DNA of 64,000 nt from VAXT01 sp963827725. Its GTDB lineage: Bacteria > Actinomycetota > Thermoleophilia > Gaiellales > Gaiellaceae. Positions 17,508 to 27,139 of the stretch are shown in pieces. The stretch is from positions 620,001-684,000 of the forward strand of contig CAWHBM010000001.1 of assembly GCA_963827725.1 (NCBI GenBank). The letters are read 5' to 3'. Below the pieces are notes generated by a model. The model was not told the origin of the DNA, did no database searches, and saw only the letters and a program-made list of their open reading frames with translations. Every line of letters begins with the position of its first letter. Within the stretch, counting starts at the first letter, position 1. Position numbers and translations under genes: made by a program.

Positions 17508-19503
17508 ATGGCGACGAAGAGCCCTCACATCGCGTGTTGACGACCTGCGGAAGCAGCTCGAGTACCACCTCTACCGCTACCACGTGCTCGACGAGCCGGA
17601 GATCTCGGACGCGGAGTACGACCGGCTCTACGACGAGCTCAAGGCACTCGAGGACGAGCATCCCGAGCTGGTCACTCCCGACTCGCCGACGCAACGAGTG
17701 GGTGCTCCCGCGAGCGGCCGCTTCCAGAAGGTGCAGCACCTCACTCCGATGGGCTCGCTCGAGAAGGTCACTACGGACGAGGCGCTCACGAAGTGGGCCG
17801 AGGACGTGCGGAAGCGGCTCGGCACCGACGAGCCTGTCGCCTACGTGACCGAGCCGAAGATCGATGGCCTCGCGATCAATCTCACCTACGAGGACGGGCT
17901 GCTGACGCGGGGCGCAACGCGCGGCGACGGCGTGCAGGGCGAGGACGTGACGGCCAACCTGCGCACGATCCCATCGATCCCGCTCAAGATGCGCGGCAGC
18001 GGTTTGCCGGTTGCGGAAGTGCGCGGCGAGGTCTACATGCCGATCTCGGGCTTCCGTGACCTGAACACCCGCGTCGCCGAGCTGGGCCAGAAGCTCGCAC
18101 CGAACCCGCGGAACGCCGCTGCAGGATCGCTGCGCCAGAAGAACTCAGCGATTACGGCCTCTCGGCCGCTCGCCGTCTGGATGTACGGGCTCGGCGCCGC
18201 CGAGGGGGTGGATCTGGCGACGCACTGGGAGACGCTCGAGTGGCTACGGGAGCACGGCTTCCGCACGAACCCCTTCGCCGAGCGGCACGATTCGATCGAA
18301 GCCGTCGCCGAGGTCTGCCGCCTCTGGGAGACCAAGCGGCTCGAGCTCGACTACGAGATCGACGGCTTCGTGATCAAGGTCGACTCCTTCGACCAGCAGC
18401 GCCGTCTCGGTGCGCTCCATGGACGACCGCGCTATGCCCGCGCGTACAAGTGGGCGCCGATGACTGCTCAGACAAAACTCCTCCAAATCCGGATCAGAGT
18501 GGGGCGCACCGGCGCTCTCAACCCCTGGGCCGCGCTCGAGCCGGTCGAGGTCGGCGGCGTCACCGTCTCGAACGCGACCCTCCATAACGAGCAAGACATC
18601 AACCGCAAGGACATTCGCGAGGGCGACACCGTGATCGTCCAGCGCGCGGGCGATGTGATTCCTCAGGTCGTCGGCCCGGTCCTCCCTCACAAGCGCGGGA
18701 CGAAGCCGTTCAAGATGCCCGAGAAGTGCCCTCTGTGCGGGGAAAAGGTGATCAAGCCCGAGGGCGAGGCGATGCACCGCTGCCCGAATCCGAAGTGCGA
18801 GTCGCGTGGCCTCGAGACGCTCATCAACTGGGTCTGGGACATCGACGGCGTCGGCGAGCAGGCGATCCGCAGGCTGTGGCGCGAGGGGATCGTCACCTCG
18901 ATGCCCGACCTCTACCGGCTGACGAAGGAGCAGCTGATGGAGCTCGATGGCTATGCGGAGATCTCAGCGGGCAACGCCGTCGCGGCGATCGAGGAGTCCA
19001 AGAAGAACTTCAAGCTGCACAGAATCCTGGCGGGCCTGAACATCCCTCAGACCGGCTGGGTCACGGCTCGGAACCTCGCCGCGCACTTCCGCTCGATCGA
19101 CCCGCTCATGAACGCGACCCAGGAGGAGATCCAAGAGGTTGAGGGGATCGGCCCCGACCGGGCCGAGGCGATTGCCGAATGGCTCTCCGACGAGGAGAAC
19201 CGGAAGCTCGTCCAGGAGCTCCGGGGGCTCGGTCTCACTTTCGAGGCAGGCGACGAGCTGAAGCCGGTCGAGGGGCCTCTTGTCGGCCAGACCTACGTGA
19301 TCACGGGCACGCTCGAGTCGTTCACGCGGGATGAGGCAGCAAAGGCGCTCGAGGCGAAGGGCGCCAAGGTCGGGAACTCCGTGTCGAAGAAGACGGCAGG
19401 CGTGATCGTCGGCGAGGAGCCGGGCTCGAAGCTGAAGAAGGCCCAGCAGGCCGGGGTGCCGATCCTCGACGAGAAGGCGCTGAAGGCTCTACTTCGCGGC
19501 TAG
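17508..19503 (+). CDS. ligA: NAD-dependent DNA ligase (frame shift near 17530)
   Basis: Seals nicks in replication and repair. ATG 17508 opens MATKSPHIA, then a +1 shift near 17530 leads into RVDDLRKQLEYHLYRYHVLDEPE, the standard Ia-domain start; without the shift the first start codon would be GTG 17584, inside that domain. Adenylation lysine in EPKIDGL at about residue 117; OB domain VGRTGALNPWAALEPV; zinc finger CPLC...CPNPKC; HhH domain; C-terminal BRCT (VGQTYVITGTLESFTRDEA). A TAGCAT box ends seven bases before the ATG. Confidence 0.94.
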
Positions 19504-20691
19504 GACCGCGGCAAAGCGGTCCTGGGCCTTGCGTGCCCAGAACGTCGAGACGGGCGAGCCGTTCTGGATCACCGAGAAGGCGTAACGGCGATTCGCGTAG
19601 CCGGAGAGGGCAGACGCCTCGTTCAGGGTGCCCGTCTTGGCCCTGACCCGTCCGGCCGCCGCGGTGCCCCGCATGCGTCTGTCCAGCGTTCCGCTCCGAC
19701 CGGCCACCGGTAGCGAGGAGAGCAGGATCTCGCGCGTGTCCTCGTCGAGCCAGCTCGCGCGGAGCATGGAGACAACCGCGTTCGCGGTCAGCCGGTCGTA
19801 CCGCGACAACCCTGAGCCGTCCACGATCCGGACTCCGGCTACCGGAATCTGCTGCTCGACGAGGAGTTGGCGGATGACCGTGGCTCCGGCGGCCGATGTG
19901 CCCTGGTCGGAGTAGCCTGCTCCGAGCTGCTTCAGGAGAATCTCCGCCGTGAAGTTGTCGCTCTCGTGGCCCATGTAGCGGAGGATCTGCACGAGTGGCA
20001 CCGACTCGATCGACGCCAGTGGCACGGCCTCGGGATCAGCCTGCCCGGTCAGGGCCCGTCCGGCTACCGTGATCCCGACCCGCAGGAGTGCGGCCCGGAA
20101 GGTGAGCGCCGCGGCGAGAGCCGGGTCGCGCGTGGTGTAGCCCCGGTACCGCGCCCGGTCGACGGTGAGAGCCGAGAGCGGGGCCGACTCGTTGATGAAG
20201 AACCAGGGCTTCCAGCCTGGGCCGACCCGCTTTGCGTCGAAGAAGGACTCGTCGCCGACGATCCGCCCGCCGATCCGGCGAATCCCCTGGGCGTGGAGCT
20301 GCGAGGCGAGCTTGAGCAGGTCGAGCGTCGAGAGGGTCGGATCGCCGTAGCCCTTGAGGACGATGTCGCCGCGCCAGAGCGAGCCGTCGAGCTCGCCCTC
20401 GCCGAGGACGTCGGTCCCGAACCGGAAGGTGGGCCCGAGCGCCAGCAGGCACGCATACGTGACGGCCAGCTTCTGGTTCGACGCCGGGATCAGCGGCATG
20501 CTCACGTTGTGGGCGAACACCGGTCTGCCGGTGGTGAGGTCGATCACGACGGCGGCCGAGCGGGACTTCGCGACGTGGGGAACGGTGAGTGCCCGGGAGA
20601 GCTGGCGGGCAAGCGGCGTCTGGCTTGCGGCAGCGGCGGGCGCCGCGAGGAACGCTGCGGCGAGGAGGACGGCAAGCAGGCGGCGTGGCAC
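19489..20691 (-). CDS. dacB: D-alanyl-D-alanine carboxypeptidase/endopeptidase, PBP4 (S13) family
   Basis: Exported peptidoglycan enzyme. A GTG at 20691 gives a signal peptide (MPRRLLAVLLAAAFLAAPAAA) and 400 residues. Active-site motifs of family S13 are all present: SxxK in PASNQK, SxN in GHESDNFTAE and KTG in RAKTGTLNE. The open frame extends further upstream but without a secretion signal at its start, so the inner GTG is preferred. Overlaps the end of ligA by 15 bases, convergent. Confidence 0.92.
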   Translation of the reverse strand: MPRRLLAVLLAAAFLAAPAAAASQTPLARQLSRALTVPHVAKSRSAAVVIDLTTGRPVFAHNVSMPLIPASNQKLAVTYACLLALGPTFRFGTDVLGEGELDGSLWRGDIVLKGYGDPTLSTLDLLKLASQLHAQGIRRIGGRIVGDESFFDAKRVGPGWKPWFFINESAPLSALTVDRARYRGYTTRDPALAAALTFRAALLRVGITVAGRALTGQADPEAVPLASIESVPLVQILRYMGHESDNFTAEILLKQLGAGYSDQGTSAAGATVIRQLLVEQQIPVAGVRIVDGSGLSRYDRLTANAVVSMLRASWLDEDTREILLSSLPVAGRSGTLDRRMRGTAAAGRVRAKTGTLNEASALSGYANRRYAFSVIQNGSPVSTFWARKAQDRFAAVLAAK

Positions 20692-20814
20692 TAGCCGCGC
20701 ATTGTCTGGACCCGAGTCGGACACCGTCAAGTTTCGACTAGGTCCCGCAGTCGCAAAGATGGGCCATGCGGCCCATAGCTCTCCGACCGCCGGGCTGCCC
20801 ATAATCAACCGAGC

Positions 20815-21132
20815 GTGGACCACGACCTCGACCTACTGCTGGAGCGCATCCGCGCCCTGACCGACGACATCGCCCAAGGCGTCCACCTTCCGCGCAACGA
20901 AGTCGAGCCGACGCTGACCGACGGCTATGCGCGGGCGCTCGCGCTCGATGCCGAGTGCCTGCGGCTCGAGCGTCGGATCGAGGTGCTGACGTGGGAGATC
21001 GCAGAGGGTGGCGACGTGCCCGCAGGGACGCTCTCAGGGCTTCTCCGCGGCCTGCACGAGACCGAACAACAGAGCATGGACCTCCGCGCGATGCTCGCAC
21101 CGCTCCGCGTGCTCGTCGCGCAGGCCGCCTGA
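20815..21132 (+). CDS. Small coiled-coil hypothetical protein
   Basis: 105 residues from GTG 20815 (MDHDLDLLLERIRALTDDIAQG). Largely helical with heptad-like spacing (ALDAECLRLERRIEVLTWEI, LHETEQQSMDLRAMLAPLRV); no family recognised, no signal peptide or membrane segment. A CATAAT box ends nine bases before the GTG, suggesting a very short leader. Divergent from dacB. Confidence 0.65.
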   Translation: MDHDLDLLLERIRALTDDIAQGVHLPRNEVEPTLTDGYARALALDAECLRLERRIEVLTWEIAEGGDVPAGTLSGLLRGLHETEQQSMDLRAMLAPLRVLVAQAA

Positions 21133-21133
21133 G

Positions 21134-21164
21134 TCGAAAGTCCGGCGCGCTGCGCGCGCCATGA
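21134..21164. repeat. Short GC-rich hairpin element, copy A
   Basis: GGCGCGC-TGC-GCGCGCC (21144-21160), directly after the stop of the coiled-coil gene and before the convergent response regulator. The surrounding bases, GAAAGTCCG before and CATGA after, recur around a near-identical hairpin at 47571-47618. May act as a bidirectional terminator. Confidence 0.6.
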
Positions 21165-21176
21165 GCGGTCAATGCG

Positions 21177-21857
21177 CTAGACGATGCCGCTTCTCACCGC
21201 GTAGACCGCGGCCTGGATGCGGTTTTCGATCTGCAGCTTCATGAGGATGTTCGAGATGTGGTTCTTGACCGTCTTCGGGCTGATGTGGAGCGCTTCGGCG
21301 ATCTGGGAGTTGTCCTTGCCGTTCGCGATCAGCCGCAGCACTTCGAGCTCGCGCTCGGAGAGCTCGGCCCGGATCGTCTCAGCGCCCTGGTCGAGAGTGA
21401 CGGCGCGCATTCGCTGGAGCACCTTCACTGCGATCGAGGGTGAGATCAGCGCTTCCCCGACCGCTGCGGATTTGATCCCGCGGATCAGTTCCTGAATCGA
21501 CGAGTCCTTGACCAGGTAGCCACAGGCGCCGGCAACGATCGCGTCCATCACGTCCTCGTCCGTATCCGAGATCGTCAGGACTACAACGCGCGTAAGGGGT
21601 GCGAACGAGGTGATCTCCCGAGTCGCCTCGACGCCGCTTATTCCCGGCATGTTCAGGTCCATGACGACGACGTCCGGGGCCACCTCACGGACGCAGCGGA
21701 TCGCGTCCTTCCCGTTCGCCGCCTCGCCGACGATCTGAACTCCCTGCTCCTCGAGGAGGTTCCGCAGACCGGTGCGAAAGAGGTCGTGGTCGTCCACGAG
21801 CAGGACACGGAGCCCGTTCGATTCGCCCTTGGCCTTCTCCTTGGGCTTCTGGCTCAA
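21177..21857 (-). CDS. LuxR/NarL-type response regulator
   Basis: Two-component transcription factor. Receiver domain: acidic pair in LLVDDHDLF, phospho-acceptor Asp in VVVMDLNMPG, conserved Lys in GYLVKDSS. C-terminal LuxR-type helix-turn-helix: LSERELEVLRLIANGKDNSQ then IAEALHISPKTVKNHISNIL. The TTG at 21857 (MSQKPKEKAKGESNGLRVL) is the most likely start, after GGGGGAAGCG; about 40 further upstream residues lack receiver similarity. No histidine kinase is adjacent. It follows the 3D-domain gene by 25 bases, so the two are probably co-transcribed. Confidence 0.9.
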   Translation of the reverse strand: MSQKPKEKAKGESNGLRVLLVDDHDLFRTGLRNLLEEQGVQIVGEAANGKDAIRCVREVAPDVVVMDLNMPGISGVEATREITSFAPLTRVVVLTISDTDEDVMDAIVAGACGYLVKDSSIQELIRGIKSAAVGEALISPSIAVKVLQRMRAVTLDQGAETIRAELSERELEVLRLIANGKDNSQIAEALHISPKTVKNHISNILMKLQIENRIQAAVYAVRSGIV

Positions 21858-21882
21858 CGCCGCTTCCCCCGCTTCTCGACGG

Positions 21883-22886
21883 TCAGTGGAGCGTGATCGT
21901 GACAGTTCGCGTTCCCCAGGCGAGCGCCTCGGCTCGCGTCGGGAACCACAGGTCGATGTGCGCGCCCTTGACGGCCCCACCGGTGTCGGCCGCGATGCCC
22001 TCGCCGTATCCGGGCACCGTCATCCGAGTCCCGAGGGGGATCACGCTCGGATCGACGGCGACGATTCCGTAAGCGACGCGAACACCTGTGGCGGTCGTGC
22101 CCGTGAGGGCGTAGCCCGTCGCCATCACAGTGAGGCTGCGCCCGCCTGCTGCTGGAGCCGACGGCAGGGTCGTTGGTGGGCGTCAGTTGTTGCCAGCTGC
22201 CTTGCTTGTGCTTCGAGGGAGGAGATCGTCGCCGAGTTCGAGCTGCGCGCGTTGGCGAGCGACGCGGCCATTGCCGCACGTTCACGGCGCGCCGCCTCGA
22301 GGGCCACAATGCTGGCCGCCGTCGCCTCTTCGGCCTGTCGCGCCTGGGCTTCCTGCGACGCAAGTCGGCTCGTGGCGCGGATCAGGCGGGCGCGGGCGGA
22401 CTGGGCCTGGTCGATGACGCGGCTGTCCTGGCCGGCGATCCGGTGGAGATTGTCGAGCCCGCTGATCGCCTCGTCGATCGACTTGGCGCCCACGAGCACT
22501 GCCAACGGGTCCGTGTCGCCCTGCTCGTACAGGGCGCGAAGGCGATCGCCCAGCCGCCGTTGCGAGACCGCGAGCGTGCGCTGCGCGATCCGGAGGCCTT
22601 GCGCCGCCTCGTCGCGCTGTGCCGCGATTGCCCGGGTTCTCGCACGGAGGCGGACGAGCGCGGCTTGTGTTTGCTCGAGGCGCGTGTCTAGCGACACGGT
22701 GCTCAGCCAGGCCGCTTGAGCCTGTGCGCTTAGCGTCCCATTCTGGGCCCTTAGCGTCTGAGCGCGCTCGCGAAGCCTCGACGGTGAGTCGGCGCCACTC
22801 GCGGCTGGAAGAAGCGCCAGAGCGGCAAGAACGGCGACGCAGACAGCGGCGAGCCCAGCCCTTAGGGCGGTACCTGGCTCTCCCAC
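21883..22886 (-). CDS. Secreted coiled-coil protein with C-terminal 3D domain (frame shift near 22190)
   Basis: GTG 22886 opens a protein with signal peptide (LAAVCVAVLAALALLPAASG) and long coiled coil (residues 35-235, e.g. LEQTQAALVRLRARTRAIAA). Near 22190 the frame breaks by about one missing base; beyond it the linker TLPSAPAAGGRSLTV leads into a 3D domain, MATGYALTGTTATGVRVAYG through IAADTGGAVKGAHIDLWFPT, with the conserved Asp residues (VDPSVIPLG, ADTGG, HIDLWF). 3D domains occur in MltA-type lytic transglycosylases and Sps/YabE-like resuscitation factors, so a peptidoglycan-cleaving role is likely. A TATGGT box lies 11 bases before the GTG. Confidence 0.87.
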
Positions 22887-22962
22887 AGGGGCAACCTACC
22901 ATAGTCCCGGCCGTAGTTTGTGCGGCTTCGCACCACCTTTCTGCTGAGCTTTTCTAGGCCGT

Positions 22963-22991
22963 TTGCGGTCGTCCGCAACCGTTGTTATGGT
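22963..22991 (+). promoter_or_regulatory. Promoter for the NlpC/P60 gene
   Basis: TTGCGG (22963-22968), 17-base spacer, TATGGT (22986-22991), then eight bases to the GTG at 23000, so the transcript would start at or within a few bases of the start codon. The -35 forms one arm of TTGCGG-TCGT-CCGCAA, a perfect inverted repeat that could be an operator. The divergent gene carries the same TATGGT box at 22903-22898. Confidence 0.65.
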
Positions 22992-22999
22992 GACTCCAC

Positions 23000-24146
23000 G
23001 TGACGTACCGGCCCCCTTCCGGTGCGCCAGTCGTGGCCGGGAAACCCGCTTTGTCCGGCATTTCAAGACGGCAGGCGTGGCTGATTTCGCTCAGTTTCGT
23101 GGTGGCTCTCGCAGCCACTCCGGCGGCGTTCGCGACCCCGGGAGCGGTTTCGTCGAAGCAGGCACAGGCGCATGCGGTGATTTCGCAGATCCAGGGTCTC
23201 GACGCGAATCTCGAACGGGCAATCGAGGCGTACAACCTCGCCAACCACAAGCTCGACGGCATCGAGAGCGACCTGCGTGAGAACAAGCTCGAACTTCGCC
23301 TCGCGCGATCGAACCTCCGGCACGCGCAGCTGATGCTCTCCGAGCGCCTCGTCGAGATGTACACCTCCGGCGGTGACGACACGGGGCTCGAAGTTCTGCT
23401 CGGCGCGAGCTCGATGGACGACCTCGTGTCGCGCATCGACACGGTCGACCGGGTCTCGGACCAGAGCGCTGAAGTCGCGAAGCAGGTCAAGGTCTACCGC
23501 ACTGCGGTCAGCAACCGGCGCGCTCGCCTCAAGGACGCACACGTTGAGCAGGCGAGGCTCGTCGCTGAGCGGTCGGCTCAGAAGGCGTCGGTCGAAGGGC
23601 AGCTCGCCGAGCGCCGGCAGCTCCTCTCGTCGATCAAGAGCGAGATCGACCAGATTCAGGCAGCAGAGCGCGCTCAGCAGGCCCAGCTGGCCGCCCAGGC
23701 TCGGGCGAGGCTCTCGACGAACGGCGCCGAAGTGCTCAACGCCAGCGCCGGCGCGATCGCGGATCCCTCTCAGCCGATCTACGCTCCGCCGCCTGGCAAG
23801 TACGGCGGCGTCGTCGGAATCGCGATGCAGTACCTCGGCATCCCCGTACGTCTACGGCGGGGCAAGCCCCGCGGGGTTCGACTGCTCCGGCTTCGTCATG
23901 TACGTCTTCGGCCAGGTCGGCGTCTCCCTGCCACACAACGCGGCCGCGCAGTACGGCTACGGCATGCCCGTCTCGCGCGATCAGCTCCAGGCCGGCGACC
24001 TCGTCTTCTTCAACGGGCTCGGGCACGTCGGGATCTACATCGGCGGCGGCCAGTTCATCCACTCGCCGCACACCGGCGACGTGGTCAAGATCTCCAGCAT
24101 CAGCGGCTGGTACTCGTCCACCTGGGTCGGCGCAAAGCGCCTCTAG
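23000..24146 (+). CDS. Secreted NlpC/P60 peptidoglycan endopeptidase with coiled coil (frame shift near 23850)
   Basis: GTG 23000. Signal peptide ends near AATPAAFA (residue 37); a long coiled coil follows (about 45-235), containing SERLVEMYTSGGDDTGLEVL as in RipA/PcsB-type hydrolases; then the NlpC/P60 domain with catalytic Cys in GFDCSGFVMYVFG and His in GLGHVGIYIGGG. The frame changes by +1 at ATCCCCGTAC near 23850: removing one base restores GIPYVYGGASPAGFDC. Likely cleaves D-Glu-mDAP links in the wall during division. Divergent from a protein with a homologous coiled coil. Confidence 0.92.
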
Positions 24147-24303
24147 CCCTCGCTTCCCTGACCGGCGGCGGGCTCCCGCCGGGCGAAGCCCGGCTCCGCC
24201 CACCGCCTCGCGCCGCTCAGCCCCCTCCTGCGAGCGGCCCGTGCGATCCAGCACTGTTCCACTCGCATACGGGGTCTGAGCGACGCGTCAGGAAACCGAG
24301 GGC
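24146..24303. repeat. 158-bp imperfect palindrome between NlpC/P60 and acyl-CoA synthetase genes
   Basis: Ends are inverted copies: GCCCTCGCTTCCCTGAC (24146-24162) against GTCAGGAAACCGAGGGC (24287-24303), 15 of 17 matching. At the exact centre is a perfect GCCGCTC (24212-24218) / GAGCGGC (24232-24238) hairpin. The intervening arms match poorly, and the left arm has its own hairpins (GCGGGCTCCCGC, GCCGGGCGAAGCCCGGC). It starts on the last base of the upstream stop codon. No gene is seen; it lies between convergent genes, so termination is one possible role. Confidence 0.65.
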
Positions 24304-24315
24304 CGTTAGCCCGAG

Positions 24316-26026
24316 CTAACCAGGTTCGGCATAGAGCGCCTCCAGCTCGGGGGCGAAGTGCTCCTCGACGATGCGGCGCCTCAGCTTCAGCGTGGGCGTG
24401 ATCTCGTTCTGGTCGGCGGAGAAGTCCCGCGGGAGGATCTCGAAGCGGCGGATCTGCTCGTGGTGCGCGAGGCCCTCGTTGAACTGGTCGACCTCCCGCC
24501 GCGACGAGTGCGTGAGACGTCCTCCCGGCCTTCGAGCTTGCGCGAGCTCTTCCTCGTCGAGCGTGAGCAGGGCGACGAGGTAGGGGCGCCGGTCGCCGAC
24601 GACGAGCGCCTGCGACACCCAGGGGATGCCCTTGAGCAGACTCTCGATGTTCTGCGGCGAGACGTTCTTGCCGCCGGCGGTGACGATGATGTCCTTCTTG
24701 CGATCGGTGATCGTGAGGAAGCCGTCCTCGTCGATCTCGCCGACATCGCCGGTATGGAGCCACCCGTCGCCGGGCAGCACCGCATTCGTCGCCTCTTCGT
24801 CGTTGTAGTAGCCGGCGAACACCGTCGGGCCGCGCACGAGGATCTCCCCGTCGTCTGCCGTCGTCAGCTCGATTCCCGGGAGCGCGGGGCCGACGGTGCC
24901 GAACTTGAAGCGGTTGGGCCGGTTGACGTTCGACGCGGTCGTGCCCTCGGTTTGGCCGTAGCCCTCGAGCACGAGGATGTCGAGCACGTGGAAGAACTCC
25001 CCGATCTCCTTGGCCAGGGGCGCTCCGCCCGAGATGGCCGCGCGCAGACGGCCGCCGAGCCGCTCCTTCACCTTCGAGTAGACGAGCTTGTCGGCCAGCC
25101 GGTGCTTTGCGGCAAGTCCGCGCGGCAGCGGCTTTCCGGCCTGGCGCAGCTCGCTTACCTGGCGGCCCACGTCGAGCGCCCAGTCGATCAGCCGCCGCTT
25201 GATCCCCGTCGCCCTGGCGAAGTTCGCGGAGACCGCGGTGTGCACCTTCTCGAGGACGCGGGGCACCGTGGGGAGGACCGTGGGCCGCACCACCGGCATC
25301 ACCTCGCCGATTCGCCGCGGGTCGGGCAGGAACGCGACCGTGTAGCCGACGTGAGCCGCAAGGAGGTGCATCAATCGTCCGAAGTTGTGCGCGAGCGGCA
25401 GGTAGAGCAGCATCACGTCGGTCGGAAGGAGGAACGTCTCGACCCGGTCGATCGTCACGACCATCTCGTAGTAGTTCCGGTTCAGGATCATGCAGGCCTT
25501 CGGCGGCCCGGTGGTGCCCGACGTGTAGATGAAGGTGAAGAGGTCGTCGTCGCCGATCTCGGCGCGCGCCCGCTCGAGCGCGCCAGGGTCTTGCGCCGCG
25601 TGCTTGCTGCCAAGGGCCCGTAGCTCAGCGAGCGCCTCGACGGTGTACACGTGCTTCGGGCCGGGAGCCCGCGATCTTCGCGAGGTCCTCGTCGCTCTCG
25701 ACGAGGCATCCGACCGCGTTCGAGTGCTCGAGGATGTAGCAGGTCTCGGCCGCGGTGCTCGAGGGATAGATGGGGGCCGCCACGGCTCCGATCTGCGCGA
25801 GTGCGAAGTCGAAGAGCGACCACTCGAGCCGGGTGTGGGCGAGGATGCCGAACGCGTCGCCCTTGCCGATGCCGAGGGCGAGCAGGCCGTTGGCGAGCTC
25901 CTCGACGGCCTCGGCCGCCTCAGCCCAGGAGACTTCGCGCCAGCCGTCCCCCTCCTCGACCAGATAGGCGGGACTGTCGCGTTCCTCGGCCACTGCGGCC
26001 TGCCAGAGTGACCAGATCGTTCGCAT
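24316..26026 (-). CDS. Long-chain acyl-CoA synthetase (AMP-forming; frame shift near 25665)
   Basis: Activates fatty acids with ATP and CoA. ATG 26026 starts MRTIWSLWQAAVAEERDSPA; after LVESDEDLAKIAG the frame shifts by +1 into PKHVYTVEALAELRALGSKH. Motifs: YTSGTTGPPKACM (AMP-binding), GYGQTEGT, GWLHTGDVGEID and DRKKDIIVTAGGKNVSP. Between 24505 and 24540 the sequence (AQARRPGGRLTHSSRREVDQ) is shorter and less GC3-rich than expected, so compensating indels may also be present there. A CATAAT box lies six bases before the ATG. FadD15-like; the exact substrate is unknown. Confidence 0.9.
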
Positions 26027-26076
26027 CGGAGAATTATGGGAGGAAAAGGGGGGTCCAAGTACAATTCGGTGTCTCC

Positions 26077-26949
26077 GTGCGCACGATCTGGAACGGTTCA
26101 ATCAGCTTCGGCCTGGTCAACATCCCGGTCGGGCTGGCGCTTGCGACGAAACCGGCGGCGCGGCAGTCGGATGTCTCCTTCCGCCAGCTACACCGAGAGT
26201 GCATGACGCCGATCAAGCAGAAGCGCTGGTGCACGGTGCACGATCGGGAGGTCGAGCGGGACGAGATCGTGAAGGGCTGGGAGGTCGCGAAGGGCGAGTT
26301 CGTGGTCGTCGAAGACGCCGATCTCGAGGCGATCATGCAGCTCGACGACTCGAAGGCGATCGAGATCACGCGCTTCGTGGACGCGAGCGAAGTCGATCCC
26401 GTCTACTTCGACCGCACCTACTACCTCGCGCCGGCGAGCGAGCCGGCTGCGCGGCGGCCCTACGTGCTGCTGCTTCGAGCCATGCAGGAAACCGGGAAGG
26501 CCGCCCTTGGCCATTTCGTGCGCCAGGGCGCCGAGCACCTTTGTCTGATCCGCCCGAGGGGCGAGTCGCTTGCGCTCGAGACGATGTTCCTCGCCGAGGA
26601 CGTGAACTCCCAGGCGGAGATCGAGGAGGCCGTGGGGGAGAGCAAGGTCAAGAAGCCGGAGCTCGAGCTCGCGCGCCAGGTGATCGACAGCCTCGTCGGC
26701 GAGTTCGATCCGAAGGAGCTGACGAGCGAGTACCGGCAGAACCTGCGCCAGATGCTCGAGGCGAAGCTGACGGACGGGCAGATAGTCGCGAAGCCCGAGC
26801 CGGAACAGAAGGAGACGCCGGTCGTCGACCTCATGGAGGCGCTCAAGCGGAGCGTCGAGGAGGTCAAGGACGGAAAGTCCGCCGGAAAGACGAAAGCCGC
26901 CTCGAAGGGCGGCTCTCGAAAGCGCGTCGCGGCGCGAAAGAGCGCCTGA
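26077..26949 (+). CDS. ku: Ku protein, non-homologous end joining
   Basis: 290 residues from GTG 26077 (VRTIWNGSISFGLVNIPVGL), the canonical bacterial Ku start. Single Ku core domain (RQLHRECMTPIKQKRWCTVH, FDRTYYLAPAS, LRAMQETGKAALGHFV), then a C-terminal Lys/Ala-rich tail (AGKTKAASKGGSRKRVAARK) typical of DNA-binding extensions in actinobacterial Ku. Binds double-strand ends and recruits LigD. No ligD lies in the window. TACAAT at 26060-26065 is 11 bases before the GTG; the promoter region is shared with the divergent synthetase gene. Confidence 0.96.
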   Translation: MRTIWNGSISFGLVNIPVGLALATKPAARQSDVSFRQLHRECMTPIKQKRWCTVHDREVERDEIVKGWEVAKGEFVVVEDADLEAIMQLDDSKAIEITRFVDASEVDPVYFDRTYYLAPASEPAARRPYVLLLRAMQETGKAALGHFVRQGAEHLCLIRPRGESLALETMFLAEDVNSQAEIEEAVGESKVKKPELELARQVIDSLVGEFDPKELTSEYRQNLRQMLEAKLTDGQIVAKPEPEQKETPVVDLMEALKRSVEEVKDGKSAGKTKAASKGGSRKRVAARKSA

Positions 26950-26959
26950 GCTCTTACTA

Positions 26960-27139
26960 CTAGGAGGCCAGCGCCTCCGGCGGCCGCGTGTCCAACGCCT
27001 GGAGCTGAGCCTGGAAGAGGGTCTTGTCGATCTTGCCGTGGTAGATCGGCACGCCTTCCTGCATGCAGACGCGGATCACTTCCTGGCGATCGATCCCAAT
27101 CTCCTTCGAGAGCTCCTCCGGCGTCAGGTGATTTGCCAT
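26960..27139 (-). CDS. Small helix-turn-helix-like protein (59 residues)
   Basis: ATG 27139 to TAG 26960: MANHLTPEELSKEIGIDRQE, then VIRVCMQEGVPIYHGKIDKT and a short C-terminal helix. The pattern LTPEELSKEIGIDRQEVIRV resembles an excisionase/MerR-type helix-turn-helix, followed by a wing-like VPIYHGKIDKTLF, so DNA binding is plausible but unproven. Very strong ribosome-binding site AAAGGAGGAGCGG immediately upstream. Convergent with ku. Confidence 0.75.
   Translation of the reverse strand: MANHLTPEELSKEIGIDRQEVIRVCMQEGVPIYHGKIDKTLFQAQLQALDTRPPEALAS

Noticed and set aside
23840..23860. Programmed +1 ribosomal frameshifting in the NlpC/P60 gene
   Set aside because: The break sits in a CCCC run and similar breaks occur in many unrelated housekeeping genes here, so a sequencing indel is far more likely.
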